Made by a program: the position numbers and the translations under genes
Notes under the pieces: generated by a model
The model's database searches: none
The model's input: only the letters and a program-made list of their open reading frames with translations
Told to the model about the DNA's origin: nothing
Origin: Herbaspirillum sp. LeCh32-8
GTDB taxonomy: Bacteria; Pseudomonadota; Gammaproteobacteria; Burkholderiales; Burkholderiaceae_D
Assembly: GCF_017814915.1 (NCBI RefSeq)
Contig: NZ_JAGIPZ010000002.1
Coordinates: forward strand, 403,084-467,083
DNA length: 64,000 bases
Direction: 5' to 3'
In this document: piece by piece, positions 8,031 through 16,820 of the stretch
How positions within the stretch are numbered: position 1 is the first letter of the stretch
Layout: every line of letters starts with the position of its first letter

Positions 8031-10343
8031 ATGGATTCGATGATCAGTAAGAAAGAAGAAGTGCGTCAGCAACTTCGTCAGGCAGCGCTGGATTACCACG
8101 AGTTTCCGACCCCGGGCAAAATCAGCGTCACTCCCACCAAGCTGCTGACCAACCAGCGTGATCTCTCCCTGGCCTATTCTCCCGGCGTGGCCGCGGCTTG
8201 CGAAGAAATCGTCGCCGACCCGCTCAACGCCTTCAAGTACACCGCCCGCGGCAACCTGGTCGCCGTGATCTCCAACGGCACCGCCGTGCTCGGCCTGGGC
8301 AATATCGGCGCGCTGGCCTCCAAGCCTGTGATGGAAGGCAAGGGCGTGCTGTTCAAGAAGTTCGCCGGCATCGACGTCTTCGACATCGAAGTCAACGAAA
8401 CCGACCCGGACAAGCTGATCGACGTCATCGCGGCCCTGGAGCCGACCTTCGGCGGCATCAACCTGGAAGACATCAAGGCGCCCGAGTGCTTCTACATCGA
8501 GCGCAAGCTGCGCGAGAAGATGAAGATCCCGGTCTTCCACGATGACCAGCACGGCACCGCCATCATCGTCGGCGCGGCCATCCTGAACGGCCTGAAGGTG
8601 GTTGGCAAGAACATCAAGGAAGTCAAGCTGGTGGTCTCCGGCGCCGGCGCGGCCGCGCTGGCCTGCCTGGACCTGATCGTCGACCTCGGCTTCCCGATCG
8701 AAAACATCTACGTCACCGACTTGGCCGGCGTGGTCTACAAGGGCCGCAAGGAACTGATGGATCCGGACAAGGAGCGCTTCGCCCGCGAAACCGACGCGCG
8801 CACCCTGGCCGAAGTCATCCCCAATGCCGACATCTTCCTGGGCCTGTCCGCCGCCGGCGTGTTGAAGCAGGACATGGTCAAGCAGATGGCGCCGCGTCCG
8901 TTGGTGCTGGCGCTGGCCAACCCGACCCCGGAAATCCTGCCGGAAGACGTCAAGGCCGTGCGCGACGACGCCGTCATCGCCACCGGCCGTTCGGATTATC
9001 CGAACCAGGTCAACAACGTGCTGTGCTTCCCCTACATCTTCCGCGGCGCGCTGGACTCCGGCGCCACCACCATCACGCGCGAGATGGAGATCGCCACCGT
9101 GCACGCCATCGCCGAACTGGCGCAGGCCGAGCAGTCCGACATCGTGGCCGCCACCTACGGCGTGACCAACCTGTCGTTCGGTCCTGAATACATCATCCCG
9201 AAGCCGTTCGACCCGCGCCTGATGATCAAGATCGCGCCGGCCGTCGCGCGCGCCGCCGAGACTTCCGGCGTGGCCGCCCGTCCGATCCAGGACATGGACG
9301 CCTACATCGAGAAGCTGGAGCAGTTCGTCTACCACAGCGGCACCTTCATGCGCCCGATCTTCCAGGTCGCCAAGAAGGCCGCCGAAGCGAAGAAGCGCAT
9401 CGTCTACGCCGAAGGCGAAGAAGAACGCGTGCTGCGCGCGGTGCAGGTGATCGTCGACGAAAACCTGGCCAAGCCCATCCTGGTGGGCCGTCCGGAAGTG
9501 CTGGAACAGCGCATCAAGAAGTTCGGACTGCGCCTGCGCGCCGGTTCCGACTTCGAGGTGATCAACCCGAACTTCGACGAGCGCTATCGCGACTACTGGC
9601 AGACCTTCCTCGAGATGTCGCGCCGCAAGGGCGTCACCGAGCAGTACGCCAAGCTGGAGATGCGCCGCCGCCACACCCTGATCGGCTCCATGGCGATCCA
9701 CAAGGGCGACGCCGACGGCATGATCTGCGGCACCTACGGCACCACCCAGCTGCACCTGCACTACATCGACCAGGTGCTGGGCAAGCGTGACGGCGTGAAC
9801 GTCTACGCCGCCATGAACGCGGTGATCCTGCCGAACCGCCAGCTGGTGCTGGTCGACACGCACGTCAACGAGAACCCGAACGCCGCCGAGCTGGCCGAGA
9901 TCACCGTGCTGGCCGCTGACGAGATGCGCCGCTTCGGCCTGCATCCGCGCGCCGCGCTGCTGTCACACTCCAACTTCGGTTCTTCCAACAGCGAGTCGGC
10001 GCGCAAGATGCGCAACGCGCTGGCGATCCTGCGTGAAGTTGCGCCGGACCTGGAAGTGGACGGCGAAATGCACGGCGACACCGCGCTGGACGTCAAGCTG
10101 CTGAACGCGGTGATCCCGGATTCGCCGTTGAAGGGCGACGCCAACCTGCTGGTCATGCCCAACATCGACGCCGCCAACATCGCCTACAACCTGTTGAAGA
10201 CTGCATCGGGCAACGGCGTGGCGATCGGCCCCATCCTGCTGGGTTGCGCCAAGCCGGTCCACATCCTGACGCCGTCGGCCACCGTGCGCCGCATCATCAA
10301 CATGACGGCGCTGTGCGTGATGGACGCGCTGTCGGAGCGTTGA
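8031..10343 (+). CDS. maeB: NADP-dependent malic enzyme with C-terminal phosphotransacetylase-like domain
   Basis: Oxidatively decarboxylates malate to pyruvate, producing NADPH. 770 residues in two parts. The malic enzyme domain (about 1-430) has [35 protein letters not shown] and the nucleotide site [15 protein letters not shown]. The phosphotransacetylase-like domain (about 445-770) includes the conserved [20 protein letters not shown] and ends near [16 protein letters not shown]. In MaeB enzymes this second domain is regulatory (acetyl-CoA sensing), not catalytic. ATG 8031 has a weak AGAG upstream; ATG 8040 is an alternative. A strong terminator follows at 10382. Confidence 0.95.
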   Translation: MDSMISKKEEVRQQLRQAALDYHEFPTPGKISVTPTKLLTNQRDLSLAYSPGVAAACEEIVADPLNAFKYTARGNLVAVISNGTAVLGLGNIGALASKPVMEGKGVLFKKFAGIDVFDIEVNETDPDKLIDVIAALEPTFGGINLEDIKAPECFYIERKLREKMKIPVFHDDQHGTAIIVGAAILNGLKVVGKNIKEVKLVVSGAGAAALACLDLIVDLGFPIENIYVTDLAGVVYKGRKELMDPDKERFARETDARTLAEVIPNADIFLGLSAAGVLKQDMVKQMAPRPLVLALANPTPEILPEDVKAVRDDAVIATGRSDYPNQVNNVLCFPYIFRGALDSGATTITREMEIATVHAIAELAQAEQSDIVAATYGVTNLSFGPEYIIPKPFDPRLMIKIAPAVARAAETSGVAARPIQDMDAYIEKLEQFVYHSGTFMRPIFQVAKKAAEAKKRIVYAEGEEERVLRAVQVIVDENLAKPILVGRPEVLEQRIKKFGLRLRAGSDFEVINPNFDERYRDYWQTFLEMSRRKGVTEQYAKLEMRRRHTLIGSMAIHKGDADGMICGTYGTTQLHLHYIDQVLGKRDGVNVYAAMNAVILPNRQLVLVDTHVNENPNAAELAEITVLAADEMRRFGLHPRAALLSHSNFGSSNSESARKMRNALAILREVAPDLEVDGEMHGDTALDVKLLNAVIPDSPLKGDANLLVMPNIDAANIAYNLLKTASGNGVAIGPILLGCAKPVHILTPSATVRRIINMTALCVMDALSER

Positions 10344-10381
10344 TCGCCGCGTGAGCTGAATTCTCAGCATCAGCAAGACCG

Positions 10382-10419
10382 CAAAAGCGGCGCATGTCGA
10401 AAGGCATGCGCCGCTTTTG
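10382..10419. terminator. Terminator between maeB and the porin
   Basis: A 15-base perfect stem (10382-10396 with 10405-10419) with A's at the left base and T's at the right. It can end both maeB (plus) and the convergent sulfo-ED operon (minus). Confidence 0.88.
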
Positions 10420-10445
10420 TTTTGCCCGCAGCCGGGCTCGCTGCG

Positions 10446-11600
10446 TCAGAAGGAGGTGCGCAATCCGGCGGTGACGGCCCAGGGATCGAAGCCCGGCGTG
10501 ACCGTGGCGGAAGCCGGACTGAGCAGGCCGAAGCCCTGCGTCGACCGGCCATTGTTGACGATGCGGGTGGCATAGCCATACAGCTGCGTGCGCTTTGACA
10601 GGAAGTAGACATAGCCGGCGCTATAGGCCGTGGCCCTGGCGTCGCCCTGCTGCGCGCGGCGCGAGACGCCCAGGTTGATGTCGCCGGGGCCGGTGGCAAT
10701 CCTGGCGTTGAGCATCACGGCCGAGCTGAACCAGGCGCCGGGATCGGTGCGCTTGGAATAGAGGTAATTGGCGCCCAGCATGTTGCCGCCCACGTTGAAG
10801 GTGGCGGCGACCACTTGCGTGAGCTGCGAGATATTGGGCAGCGACGCGGCTGCCGTGCCCGGATCGTAGCGGTGGCGGTTGACGCCATAGCCCAGCGTGA
10901 CCGGGCCGCGCGCATATTGCAGGTTCATGCCGATGTTGCGGCCGTTGCTCAGGTTACTGCTGTCTTCTGCCCCGAACGAGTAGCCGATCTCGCTGGTCAA
11001 GCCATTGAACAACACCGGCGTGCGATAGCGGATGGCGTTGGAATAGAAGCCGCCGGTGCCGGACTTGCCCAGGGTGGAGGAGTGCTCCAGCGACATGATG
11101 GCCGACGGATTGGCCAGGCCATAGGTGGCGACATCCGAGCCGAGAAATACCCAATAGATCGGCAAATACAAGGAGCCGACATCGATACTGCCGTAGTCCG
11201 CGCTGGACAATCCCACCGCCGCGCCGCGGTTGAACAGGGTGGTGCCGCCGCCGACGCCGGTGTCGATGCTGAAGCCGGTCTCCAGCTGGAAGTTGGCGCG
11301 ATATCCAGCGCCCAGATCCTCGCTGCCGCGAAAGCCCAGGCGCGAGGCTTGCAGGTTGCCGCTGGCCAGCGCCGCGCTGGCGCCGACGCCCTTGTCGAAC
11401 TTGCCGTACTGGAGCGCGGCGTCCACGATCCCATACAGCGTCACGCTGGAAGGCGCCTCCACGGCGCGGGCGTTTTGCGTCAGGCCTGCCGCGCCCAATG
11501 CCATGGCGCAGAGCACGCGTCCATGTCGCGCGAGTGAGCGCCATGGCCGGCGCTGGCGCGCGGATGCTGCAGGATTTTTTTTGTATTGCTGGGCGGTCAC
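10446..11600 (-). CDS. Gram-negative general porin, last gene of the sulfo-ED operon
   Basis: 384-residue outer-membrane trimeric porin of the betaproteobacterial type. A long signal peptide ends near QNARA. The mature start SSVTLYGIVDAALQYG, the early motif SRLGFRGSEDLGAGYRANFQ and the terminal Phe (LRTSF) are hallmarks of this family. The start is GTG at 11600, supported by AGGAG five bases upstream. It is the most distal gene of the nine-gene operon, 60 bases after the SDR gene. Its position suggests uptake of the operon's sulfosugar or sulfoglycoside across the outer membrane, but pore specificity cannot be read from sequence. Confidence 0.88.
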   Translation of the reverse strand: MTAQQYKKNPAASARQRRPWRSLARHGRVLCAMALGAAGLTQNARAVEAPSSVTLYGIVDAALQYGKFDKGVGASAALASGNLQASRLGFRGSEDLGAGYRANFQLETGFSIDTGVGGGTTLFNRGAAVGLSSADYGSIDVGSLYLPIYWVFLGSDVATYGLANPSAIMSLEHSSTLGKSGTGGFYSNAIRYRTPVLFNGLTSEIGYSFGAEDSSNLSNGRNIGMNLQYARGPVTLGYGVNRHRYDPGTAAASLPNISQLTQVVAATFNVGGNMLGANYLYSKRTDPGAWFSSAVMLNARIATGPGDINLGVSRRAQQGDARATAYSAGYVYFLSKRTQLYGYATRIVNNGRSTQGFGLLSPASATVTPGFDPWAVTAGLRTSF

Positions 11601-11660
11601 GATGTCTCCTTGTTTTTTTCAGGGTGGCGTGGCGGGAATCAGTTGCACATCAACGGGTAA

Positions 11661-12467
11661 TCAGCCGACCACCGACACCTGCGCCAGCCCCGCATCCACC
11701 AGCAGGTTCTGGCCGGTGATGGCGGCGGCCTGGGGACTGGCGAGGAACAGTACGCTGTCGGCGATATGCTTCGGTTCGACGCGCAATTTCAGGCATTGCA
11801 GGTCGATGAATTGCCGGTCGGCGCCGGCATCGCGCCAGAGCGCGGTTTGTCGCTCGGTCACCACCGCGCCCGGCAAGACCGCGTTGACGCGGATGCCGTG
11901 CTCGCCCAGCTCGCGCGCCAGGGTGCGCGTCAGGCCGGAGATGCCGGCTTTCGAGGTGGTGTAGCCGATCAGGTTGGGCCGTCCGCGCAACCAGGAAATC
12001 GACCCCAGATTGATGATCGCGCCGCCGCCGGTGGCGCGCATGCCCGGCGCCACGCACTGGGTGGCGAACACATGGTGGGTCAGGTTCACCGCCAGCATTT
12101 CGTTCCACATGTCGATGTCCAGTTCGTCGAGGCTGTGGCGCGTATCGCGGCCGGCGTTGTTGACCAGGATGGACACCGGGCCGAGCGCGCGCGCGGCGTC
12201 CTCCAGCACCTGGCGATAAGCCTCGATATCGCGCACGTCGCACGCCGCGAACCATGGGGGCAAACGCCGCACCGCGCTGCCGACCGGGGCGGCCTCCAGC
12301 CGCTCGCACAGCGCCGCGCCGCGTTGCGCATCGAGATCGCAAAACGCCACTTGCGCGCCTTGCTCCCAGAAGGCTTGCACCAGTGCTTCGCCGATGCCGG
12401 ACGCGCCGCCGGAAATGAAGGCGACTTGCCCCGCGAGTCCGGGGTAGAGGGGGCTGGGTGGATTCAT
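11661..12467 (-). CDS. SDR dehydrogenase, candidate sulfoquinovose 1-dehydrogenase
   Basis: Classical short-chain dehydrogenase, 268 residues. Visible features are the Rossmann motif SGGASGIGE (19-27), Asp44 at the end of the second strand (favours NAD+), NNAG (103-106), and the catalytic Ser156, Tyr169 and Lys173. SDRs near sugar lactonases usually oxidise C1 of an aldose. In the sulfo-ED route of Pseudomonas putida SQ1 an SDR oxidises sulfoquinovose to the sulfogluconolactone, and I infer that job here from the adjacent GH31, lactonase, dehydratase and aldolase genes. An ordinary galactose or arabinose dehydrogenase is the main alternative. Confidence 0.82.
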   Translation of the reverse strand: MNPPSPLYPGLAGQVAFISGGASGIGEALVQAFWEQGAQVAFCDLDAQRGAALCERLEAAPVGSAVRRLPPWFAACDVRDIEAYRQVLEDAARALGPVSILVNNAGRDTRHSLDELDIDMWNEMLAVNLTHHVFATQCVAPGMRATGGGAIINLGSISWLRGRPNLIGYTTSKAGISGLTRTLARELGEHGIRVNAVLPGAVVTERQTALWRDAGADRQFIDLQCLKLRVEPKHIADSVLFLASPQAAAITGQNLLVDAGLAQVSVVG

Positions 12468-12486
12468 CGTGGTCTCCTCGGGGTGT

Positions 12487-13389
12487 TCATGGATGGTTAG
12501 GCATTGACGTGGGGGCAGTAGCGCAAAGCGTCAGCGAGACGCGCGCCGACAGGCTCGCGCCGGGCTCGAGCACATGCATCGCAGGCAACTGGCCGTGCAA
12601 GGCATTGTTCGCGTGCGATACCGGTTCGAAGGCAAAGAAGGCTTGTCCTTCGGGGCGGAACAGCACCGCGCAGCACAAGGTGTCGCTGGCGGTGAGATGG
12701 ATCGTGTGGCGGGGCGCGCTGATCGTGGCTTCGCGCGTCCAGCCGGTGAAGCAGTTGTCGATCACCGTGTCGTCCAGCGCGCCCAGGGCCGGCGGGGCGA
12801 CTGCTGCGCGCGGCAATTTGTCCGGGCCGTTGAGCAGCATCGACGACCAGCCGGTGTGCAGATGGGTGGGGCCGCGTGCGCTGTCCAGCGGGAAGAAGGG
12901 ATGCCAGCCCAGGCCGCAGGGAGCGCGCTGCGCGGACCGGTTGGTGAACTCCAGCGCCAGCGTCAATGTGTCGCCGTCGACGCTGATGTGCTGGTGCGCC
13001 AAAAACGCAAACGGCCAGGCGCGGTCGGGCTGGTGCTCAAGCGCCAGCGTGATGCTGCCCGCCTCCTGCCGAACCACCTGCCAGGGGCGCTGGAACCCGA
13101 CGCCGTGGATCGCATGCGGCTCACCCGGGAAGTTGGCCAGCAGGGCATGGCGTGCGCCTTCAAACGTGAAGCCGGCATGGGCGATCCTGTTGGAAAACGG
13201 CAGCAACGGATAGCAGGCGGTGCGGCGCACATTGCCCTGGGCCAGGTCGGCCTCGGCGGTGGCGCGCAGCACGTCCTGGCCGCGCCAGCGCGCGCTCGTG
13301 ATCGATCCGCCCAGCGTCGGCGCCAGCGTCACGCGCCAGTCGCCGCTTTCCAGCGTGCACAGCGGCGTCACGGACAAAGTGTCGGACAT
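12487..13389 (-). CDS. Aldose 1-epimerase, candidate sulfoquinovose mutarotase
   Basis: Galactose-mutarotase-fold protein, 300 residues. Conserved parts are LLPFSNRI (sugar-binding Asn/Arg), a HGVGFQRPW segment with the first His, LGWHPFFPLD with the second catalytic-region His, and FEPVSHANNALHG. It interconverts alpha and beta anomers of an aldose. In sulfoglycolytic operons such a protein supplies the anomer used by the dehydrogenase after the glycosidase has released the sugar. It lies 11 bases after the aldolase and 19 bases before the SDR. Substrate specificity is inferred from context only. Confidence 0.83.
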   Translation of the reverse strand: MSDTLSVTPLCTLESGDWRVTLAPTLGGSITSARWRGQDVLRATAEADLAQGNVRRTACYPLLPFSNRIAHAGFTFEGARHALLANFPGEPHAIHGVGFQRPWQVVRQEAGSITLALEHQPDRAWPFAFLAHQHISVDGDTLTLALEFTNRSAQRAPCGLGWHPFFPLDSARGPTHLHTGWSSMLLNGPDKLPRAAVAPPALGALDDTVIDNCFTGWTREATISAPRHTIHLTASDTLCCAVLFRPEGQAFFAFEPVSHANNALHGQLPAMHVLEPGASLSARVSLTLCATAPTSMPNHP

Positions 13390-13400
13390 GACGGCCGGGC

Positions 13401-14243
13401 TCAGTAAGGGCCACCGGCATTGGCCTGCGCCGCGCCGCCGGTCAACTCCGACAGGAAAGCCGCGGCCTGGCGCATCAGCATGCCCATGTCGGACGCGACC
13501 GCGACGAAGTCATAGCCCATCCGGATGAAATCGCCCACCATTGCCGGCGTCGGGCCGACGATACCGATCGGCTTGCCGATCGCCCGGGCGCGGCGCGCGC
13601 AATCGGCCAGCACGGCTTGCAGCTCTGGGTCGTTGATGGCGCCGATCTTTCCCAGCGCCGCCGACAGGTCGCCCGGACCGACGAAGAGCGCATCCACGCC
13701 CGGCACGGCGGCGATGTCTTCCAGCCGCGCGATGGCCTCGGGCGTCTCCAGCTGCACGATGCAGGCGGTGGCGTCGTTGGCGCGCCGGCTGAATTCACTC
13801 CACGTGCCGTAGCGGCTGGCCCGGTGCATGGCGGCAAAACCACGCGTGCCCAGTGGCGGGAACTTGGTGGCGGCGACTGCCGCGCGCGCCTCCTCGACCG
13901 TCTGCACAAAGGGGAACATCAGCGTTTGCGCGCCCATGTCGAGGGCGCGCTTGGCCAGGGTGGCGTCGGTACGCGCCAGCCGTACGACGGGGGCGGCGCG
14001 GCCGCAATCCACCGCGCGCAGGAGGTGCTGCATGTCGGTGAATTCGAAGGGCGCGTGTTCCATGTCGATCAGCAACCAGTCGAAGCCGGCATGCGACAGC
14101 GCCTCGGCCGTGGCCGGGGCGCCGGACATCAGCCAGGTGCCGACGGGGACGGCGCGCACATCGCGCACATCGCGCACATCGCCCATGCCGGGGCCGGACA
14201 GCAGTTCGCAAAACGCATTGCGGGTAGGATCTTGCCGTGTCAT
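13401..14243 (-). CDS. HpcH/HpaI aldolase, candidate KDSG aldolase
   Basis: Class II (metal-dependent) pyruvate aldolase, 280 residues. Catalytic features are LLIDMEHAPFE (His63), VVRLARTD (Arg88), IVQLETPEA (metal ligand Glu166) and VGPGDLSAALG (metal ligand Asp192). In sulfo-ED this family splits 2-keto-3,6-dideoxy-6-sulfogluconate into pyruvate and sulfolactaldehyde. The ATG at 14243 is chosen for the AAAGGA 7 bases upstream. The N-terminus contains three consecutive DVR units encoded by a 9-base tandem repeat, which looks like a slippage product. A KDG or 2-keto-3-deoxy-L-rhamnonate aldolase role is possible if the substrate is not sulfonated. Confidence 0.85.
   Translation of the reverse strand: MTRQDPTRNAFCELLSGPGMGDVRDVRDVRAVPVGTWLMSGAPATAEALSHAGFDWLLIDMEHAPFEFTDMQHLLRAVDCGRAAPVVRLARTDATLAKRALDMGAQTLMFPFVQTVEEARAAVAATKFPPLGTRGFAAMHRASRYGTWSEFSRRANDATACIVQLETPEAIARLEDIAAVPGVDALFVGPGDLSAALGKIGAINDPELQAVLADCARRARAIGKPIGIVGPTPAMVGDFIRMGYDFVAVASDMGMLMRQAAAFLSELTGGAAQANAGGPY
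14154..14180. repeat. Three perfect tandem copies of a 9-base unit inside the aldolase gene
   Basis: GCGCACATC occurs three times head to tail (14154-14162, 14163-14171, 14172-14180). On the coding strand it gives Asp-Val-Arg three times near residue 22 of the aldolase. The unit keeps the reading frame whatever its copy number. Confidence 0.9.
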
Positions 14244-14263
14244 CTCAATTCCTTTGTCAGTGT

Positions 14264-16009
14264 TCAGAAAATCGGCGGCTCGACCGGCGTTTCGTAGCCG
14301 GTGAGGAAATCGAAGTCGCAGCCCTTGTCGGCTTGCGACACGTGCTCCACATAGAGCCGGATGTAGCCGCGCTGGCGCGGCAGCGGCGGCGGCTGCCAGT
14401 CCTCCCGGCGGCGCGCCAGCTCTTCGTCGGACAAGGCCACGTTGAGCTGGCGTGCTGCAACGTCCAGTTCGATGATGTCGCCGGTACGGATCAGCGCCAG
14501 CGGGCCGCCCGCCGCCGCTTCCGGCGCGACGTGCAGCACGCAGGTGCCGTAGTGGGTGCCGCTCATGCGGGCGTCGGAGATGCGCAGCATGTCGCGCACG
14601 CCGGCGGCCAGCAGCTTTTTGGGAATCGGCAGATTGCCCCACTCAGGCATGCCGGGCGCGCCGATCGGGCCGCCTCCGCGCAGCACCAGCACGGTGTCGG
14701 CATCGACGTCGAGATCGGGGGCGTGGATGCGCGCGTTCATCTCCGCCACCGAGTCGAACACCAGGGCGCGGCCGCGATGCTTCAGCAGGTGCGCGCTGGC
14801 CGCACTGGGCTTGATCACCGCACCGTTGGGGGCAAGGTTGCCGTGCAGTACCGCCAGCGCCGCGCCCGGCGTGACCGGCTCGGCCAGCGGACGGATCGCG
14901 GTTTCGCCCTGCACGCGTCCCCGTCCGGTGAATTGCGCGATGTTCTCGCCCAGCGTGGCGCCGGTCACGGTCAGGCAGTCCAGCGACAGGCGCGGCTTCA
15001 ATTGCGCCAGCAGGGTCGGCAATCCGCCGGCGTAATAGAAATCCTCCATCAGGCGCTTGCCGGAAGGGAAGACGTCGGCCAGCACCGGTACGCCGGCGCC
15101 GATGCGCGCGATGTCGTCCAGGCTCAGCTCGACCTGGCCGCGCCCTGCGATGGCGATGGTGTGGATCGCGGCGTTGGTGGAGCCGCCCAGCGCCATGTAG
15201 GCCACGATGCCGTTCTCCACCGAGGCGCGGGTGAAGAAGCGGCTGGGCTTCAGGTCTTCCCACACCATGCCGACGATGCGCTCGGCGCTGGCCGAACACA
15301 TGCGCGTGTGCGCCGAATCCATGGCCGGGATGCTGGTGGCGCCGGGCAGGGTGAAGCCCATCGCCTCCACGATCGAGGTCATGGTGCTGGCCGTGCCCAT
15401 CGTGTTGCAGGTGCCGGGCGCGCGCGTCATGCGCGCTTCCAGCGCCACCCATTCTTCCTGCGGGATGTTGCCGGCGACGTATTCATCCCAGAATTTCTTG
15501 GTGTGCGTGCCCGCACCGACCGCCTGGCCACTGTAGCGGTCGCTCAGCATCGGCCCGGCGGGAACGTAGATGCAGGGCAGGTCGGCCGACAGCGCACCCA
15601 TCAGCAGCCCGGGGGTGGTCTTGTCGCATCCGCCCATCAGCACCGCGCCGTCGACCGGCAGCGAGCGCAGCAGCTCTTCGGTTTCCATCGCCAGGAAATT
15701 GCGGTAGATCATCGTCGTCGGCTTGACCATCACCTCGCCCAGCGACATCGCCGGCAACTCCGCCGGCAGGCCGCCGGCCATCAGGATGCCGCGCTTGACC
15801 GCCTCCGCGCGCTCGCGCAGGTGCGCATGGCAGGGCGACAGGTCGCTCCAGGTATTGATGATTGCGATCACCGGCCGCGTCATGAATTCGTCGCGGCGCA
15901 GCCCCATTTGCTGCAGGCGCTGGCGATGCGCGAAGGAGCGCATGTCGTCGGGGGAGAACCAGCGCTGGCTGCGCAGTTCGGCGAGGGTTTTGAGTTTGTC
16001 TTGCACCAT
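14264..16009 (-). CDS. IlvD/Edd family sugar-acid dehydratase, candidate sulfogluconate dehydratase
   Basis: 581-residue iron-sulfur dehydratase. Three cluster Cys are visible: Cys60 (DLSPCHAH), Cys128 (MGGCDKTTPG) and Cys201 (APGTCNTMG), with the family segments GGSTNAAIH and RISDARMSGTHYGTC. Members dehydrate aldonic acids to 2-keto-3-deoxy acids. In sulfo-ED the substrate is 6-deoxy-6-sulfogluconate. The length matches pentonate/hexonate dehydratases better than Edd (about 600). It sits between the TauE gene (16 bases) and the aldolase (20 bases) in the operon. Substrate is inferred from context. Confidence 0.87.
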   Translation of the reverse strand: MVQDKLKTLAELRSQRWFSPDDMRSFAHRQRLQQMGLRRDEFMTRPVIAIINTWSDLSPCHAHLRERAEAVKRGILMAGGLPAELPAMSLGEVMVKPTTMIYRNFLAMETEELLRSLPVDGAVLMGGCDKTTPGLLMGALSADLPCIYVPAGPMLSDRYSGQAVGAGTHTKKFWDEYVAGNIPQEEWVALEARMTRAPGTCNTMGTASTMTSIVEAMGFTLPGATSIPAMDSAHTRMCSASAERIVGMVWEDLKPSRFFTRASVENGIVAYMALGGSTNAAIHTIAIAGRGQVELSLDDIARIGAGVPVLADVFPSGKRLMEDFYYAGGLPTLLAQLKPRLSLDCLTVTGATLGENIAQFTGRGRVQGETAIRPLAEPVTPGAALAVLHGNLAPNGAVIKPSAASAHLLKHRGRALVFDSVAEMNARIHAPDLDVDADTVLVLRGGGPIGAPGMPEWGNLPIPKKLLAAGVRDMLRISDARMSGTHYGTCVLHVAPEAAAGGPLALIRTGDIIELDVAARQLNVALSDEELARRREDWQPPPLPRQRGYIRLYVEHVSQADKGCDFDFLTGYETPVEPPIF

Positions 16010-16025
16010 GGGATCGGCCGTAGGT

Positions 16026-16820
16026 CTAGCGGGGTTGAATGGGAGAGGGCGACGTCACGGCCGGCTCGTGCGTTACCGGCAGCAGCAGGCTGGCACCGGC
16101 GGCCAGCAGCAGCGCAAACACCGCGCCGCGCATGGCGGCCGGCGGCCAGTCGGGCGGGTAGCGGCGCACCAGCCAGGTGACCAGCAGCACCAGCGGCAGG
16201 GCTTCCAGGCTCAGCATCAGCGACGCCGCGTCGAAGCGTCCCTGCGCCAGCACGATCAGCAGCCGCAGCACGGCGTTGACGGCGAACAGCAACACCAGCG
16301 TGTCGCGCACCACCAGGCGATCGAGCGGCTGGCGGTACAGGTGAAACACCATCGGCGGCCCGGCGCTGGCGAACACGCCGCCCATCACGCCGGACACCGC
16401 GCCGAAAAACGCGAAGGCGCCGGGAGAGGACAGCTGCGTGCGCGTCCGGGTCTGGATCACCAGCAGCACGCTGCAGGCCAGGATGGCGATGCCGAGGGCG
16501 ATGCGGGCGGCGCCGATGGCGTGGTCGGACAGCCAGGCCAGCAGGCAGGCGCCCAGCGCCACGCCCGCCAGGCTGCTGCCGAACGAGGGCAGCAGCAGCC
16601 GGCGTGGCAAGGCCGGCAGGCGCCGCACCAGCAAGGCGGCATTGGCCAGCACCATCACCGTGACGACGTTGGCCGCCACCGGCAGCGGCGCCAGATGGAA
16701 GGCCGCCACCAGGCCCAGTAGCACCAGGCCGAACGCAAAGCCGGTCAGGCTTTGGGTGAAGGTGGCCAGGATGACGCAGGCCGCGAACAGCAGATGATGC
16801 TGGACCAGGGATCCGCTCAT
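16026..16820 (-). CDS. TauE/SafE family permease, candidate sulfolactate/sulfonate exporter
   Basis: 264-residue integral membrane protein with about eight hydrophobic helices and the two-repeat layout of TauE/SafE proteins (first repeat TQSLTGFAFGLVLLGLV, second FFGAVSGVMGGVFASAGPP). The family exports sulfite or small sulfonates. In the sulfo-ED operon of P. putida SQ1 a TauE-type protein is thought to release the C3-sulfonate product. The ATG overlaps the last base of the GH31 stop (TGATG), so translation is coupled. Its presence in this operon is strong contextual support for a sulfonated substrate. Confidence 0.85.
   Translation of the reverse strand: MSGSLVQHHLLFAACVILATFTQSLTGFAFGLVLLGLVAAFHLAPLPVAANVVTVMVLANAALLVRRLPALPRRLLLPSFGSSLAGVALGACLLAWLSDHAIGAARIALGIAILACSVLLVIQTRTRTQLSSPGAFAFFGAVSGVMGGVFASAGPPMVFHLYRQPLDRLVVRDTLVLLFAVNAVLRLLIVLAQGRFDAASLMLSLEALPLVLLVTWLVRRYPPDWPPAAMRGAVFALLLAAGASLLLPVTHEPAVTSPSPIQPR

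Noticed and set aside
7986..9944. Long open frame on the minus strand through maeB (over 600 codons)
   Set aside because: It mirrors the GC-rich codons of maeB, is low in family features and rich in His, Gln, Ala and Val runs, and overlaps a complete gene.
14237..16180. Long plus-strand frame across the IlvD-type dehydratase
   Set aside because: A codon-mirror artefact of high GC; no domain, and the minus-strand dehydratase has intact catalytic motifs.
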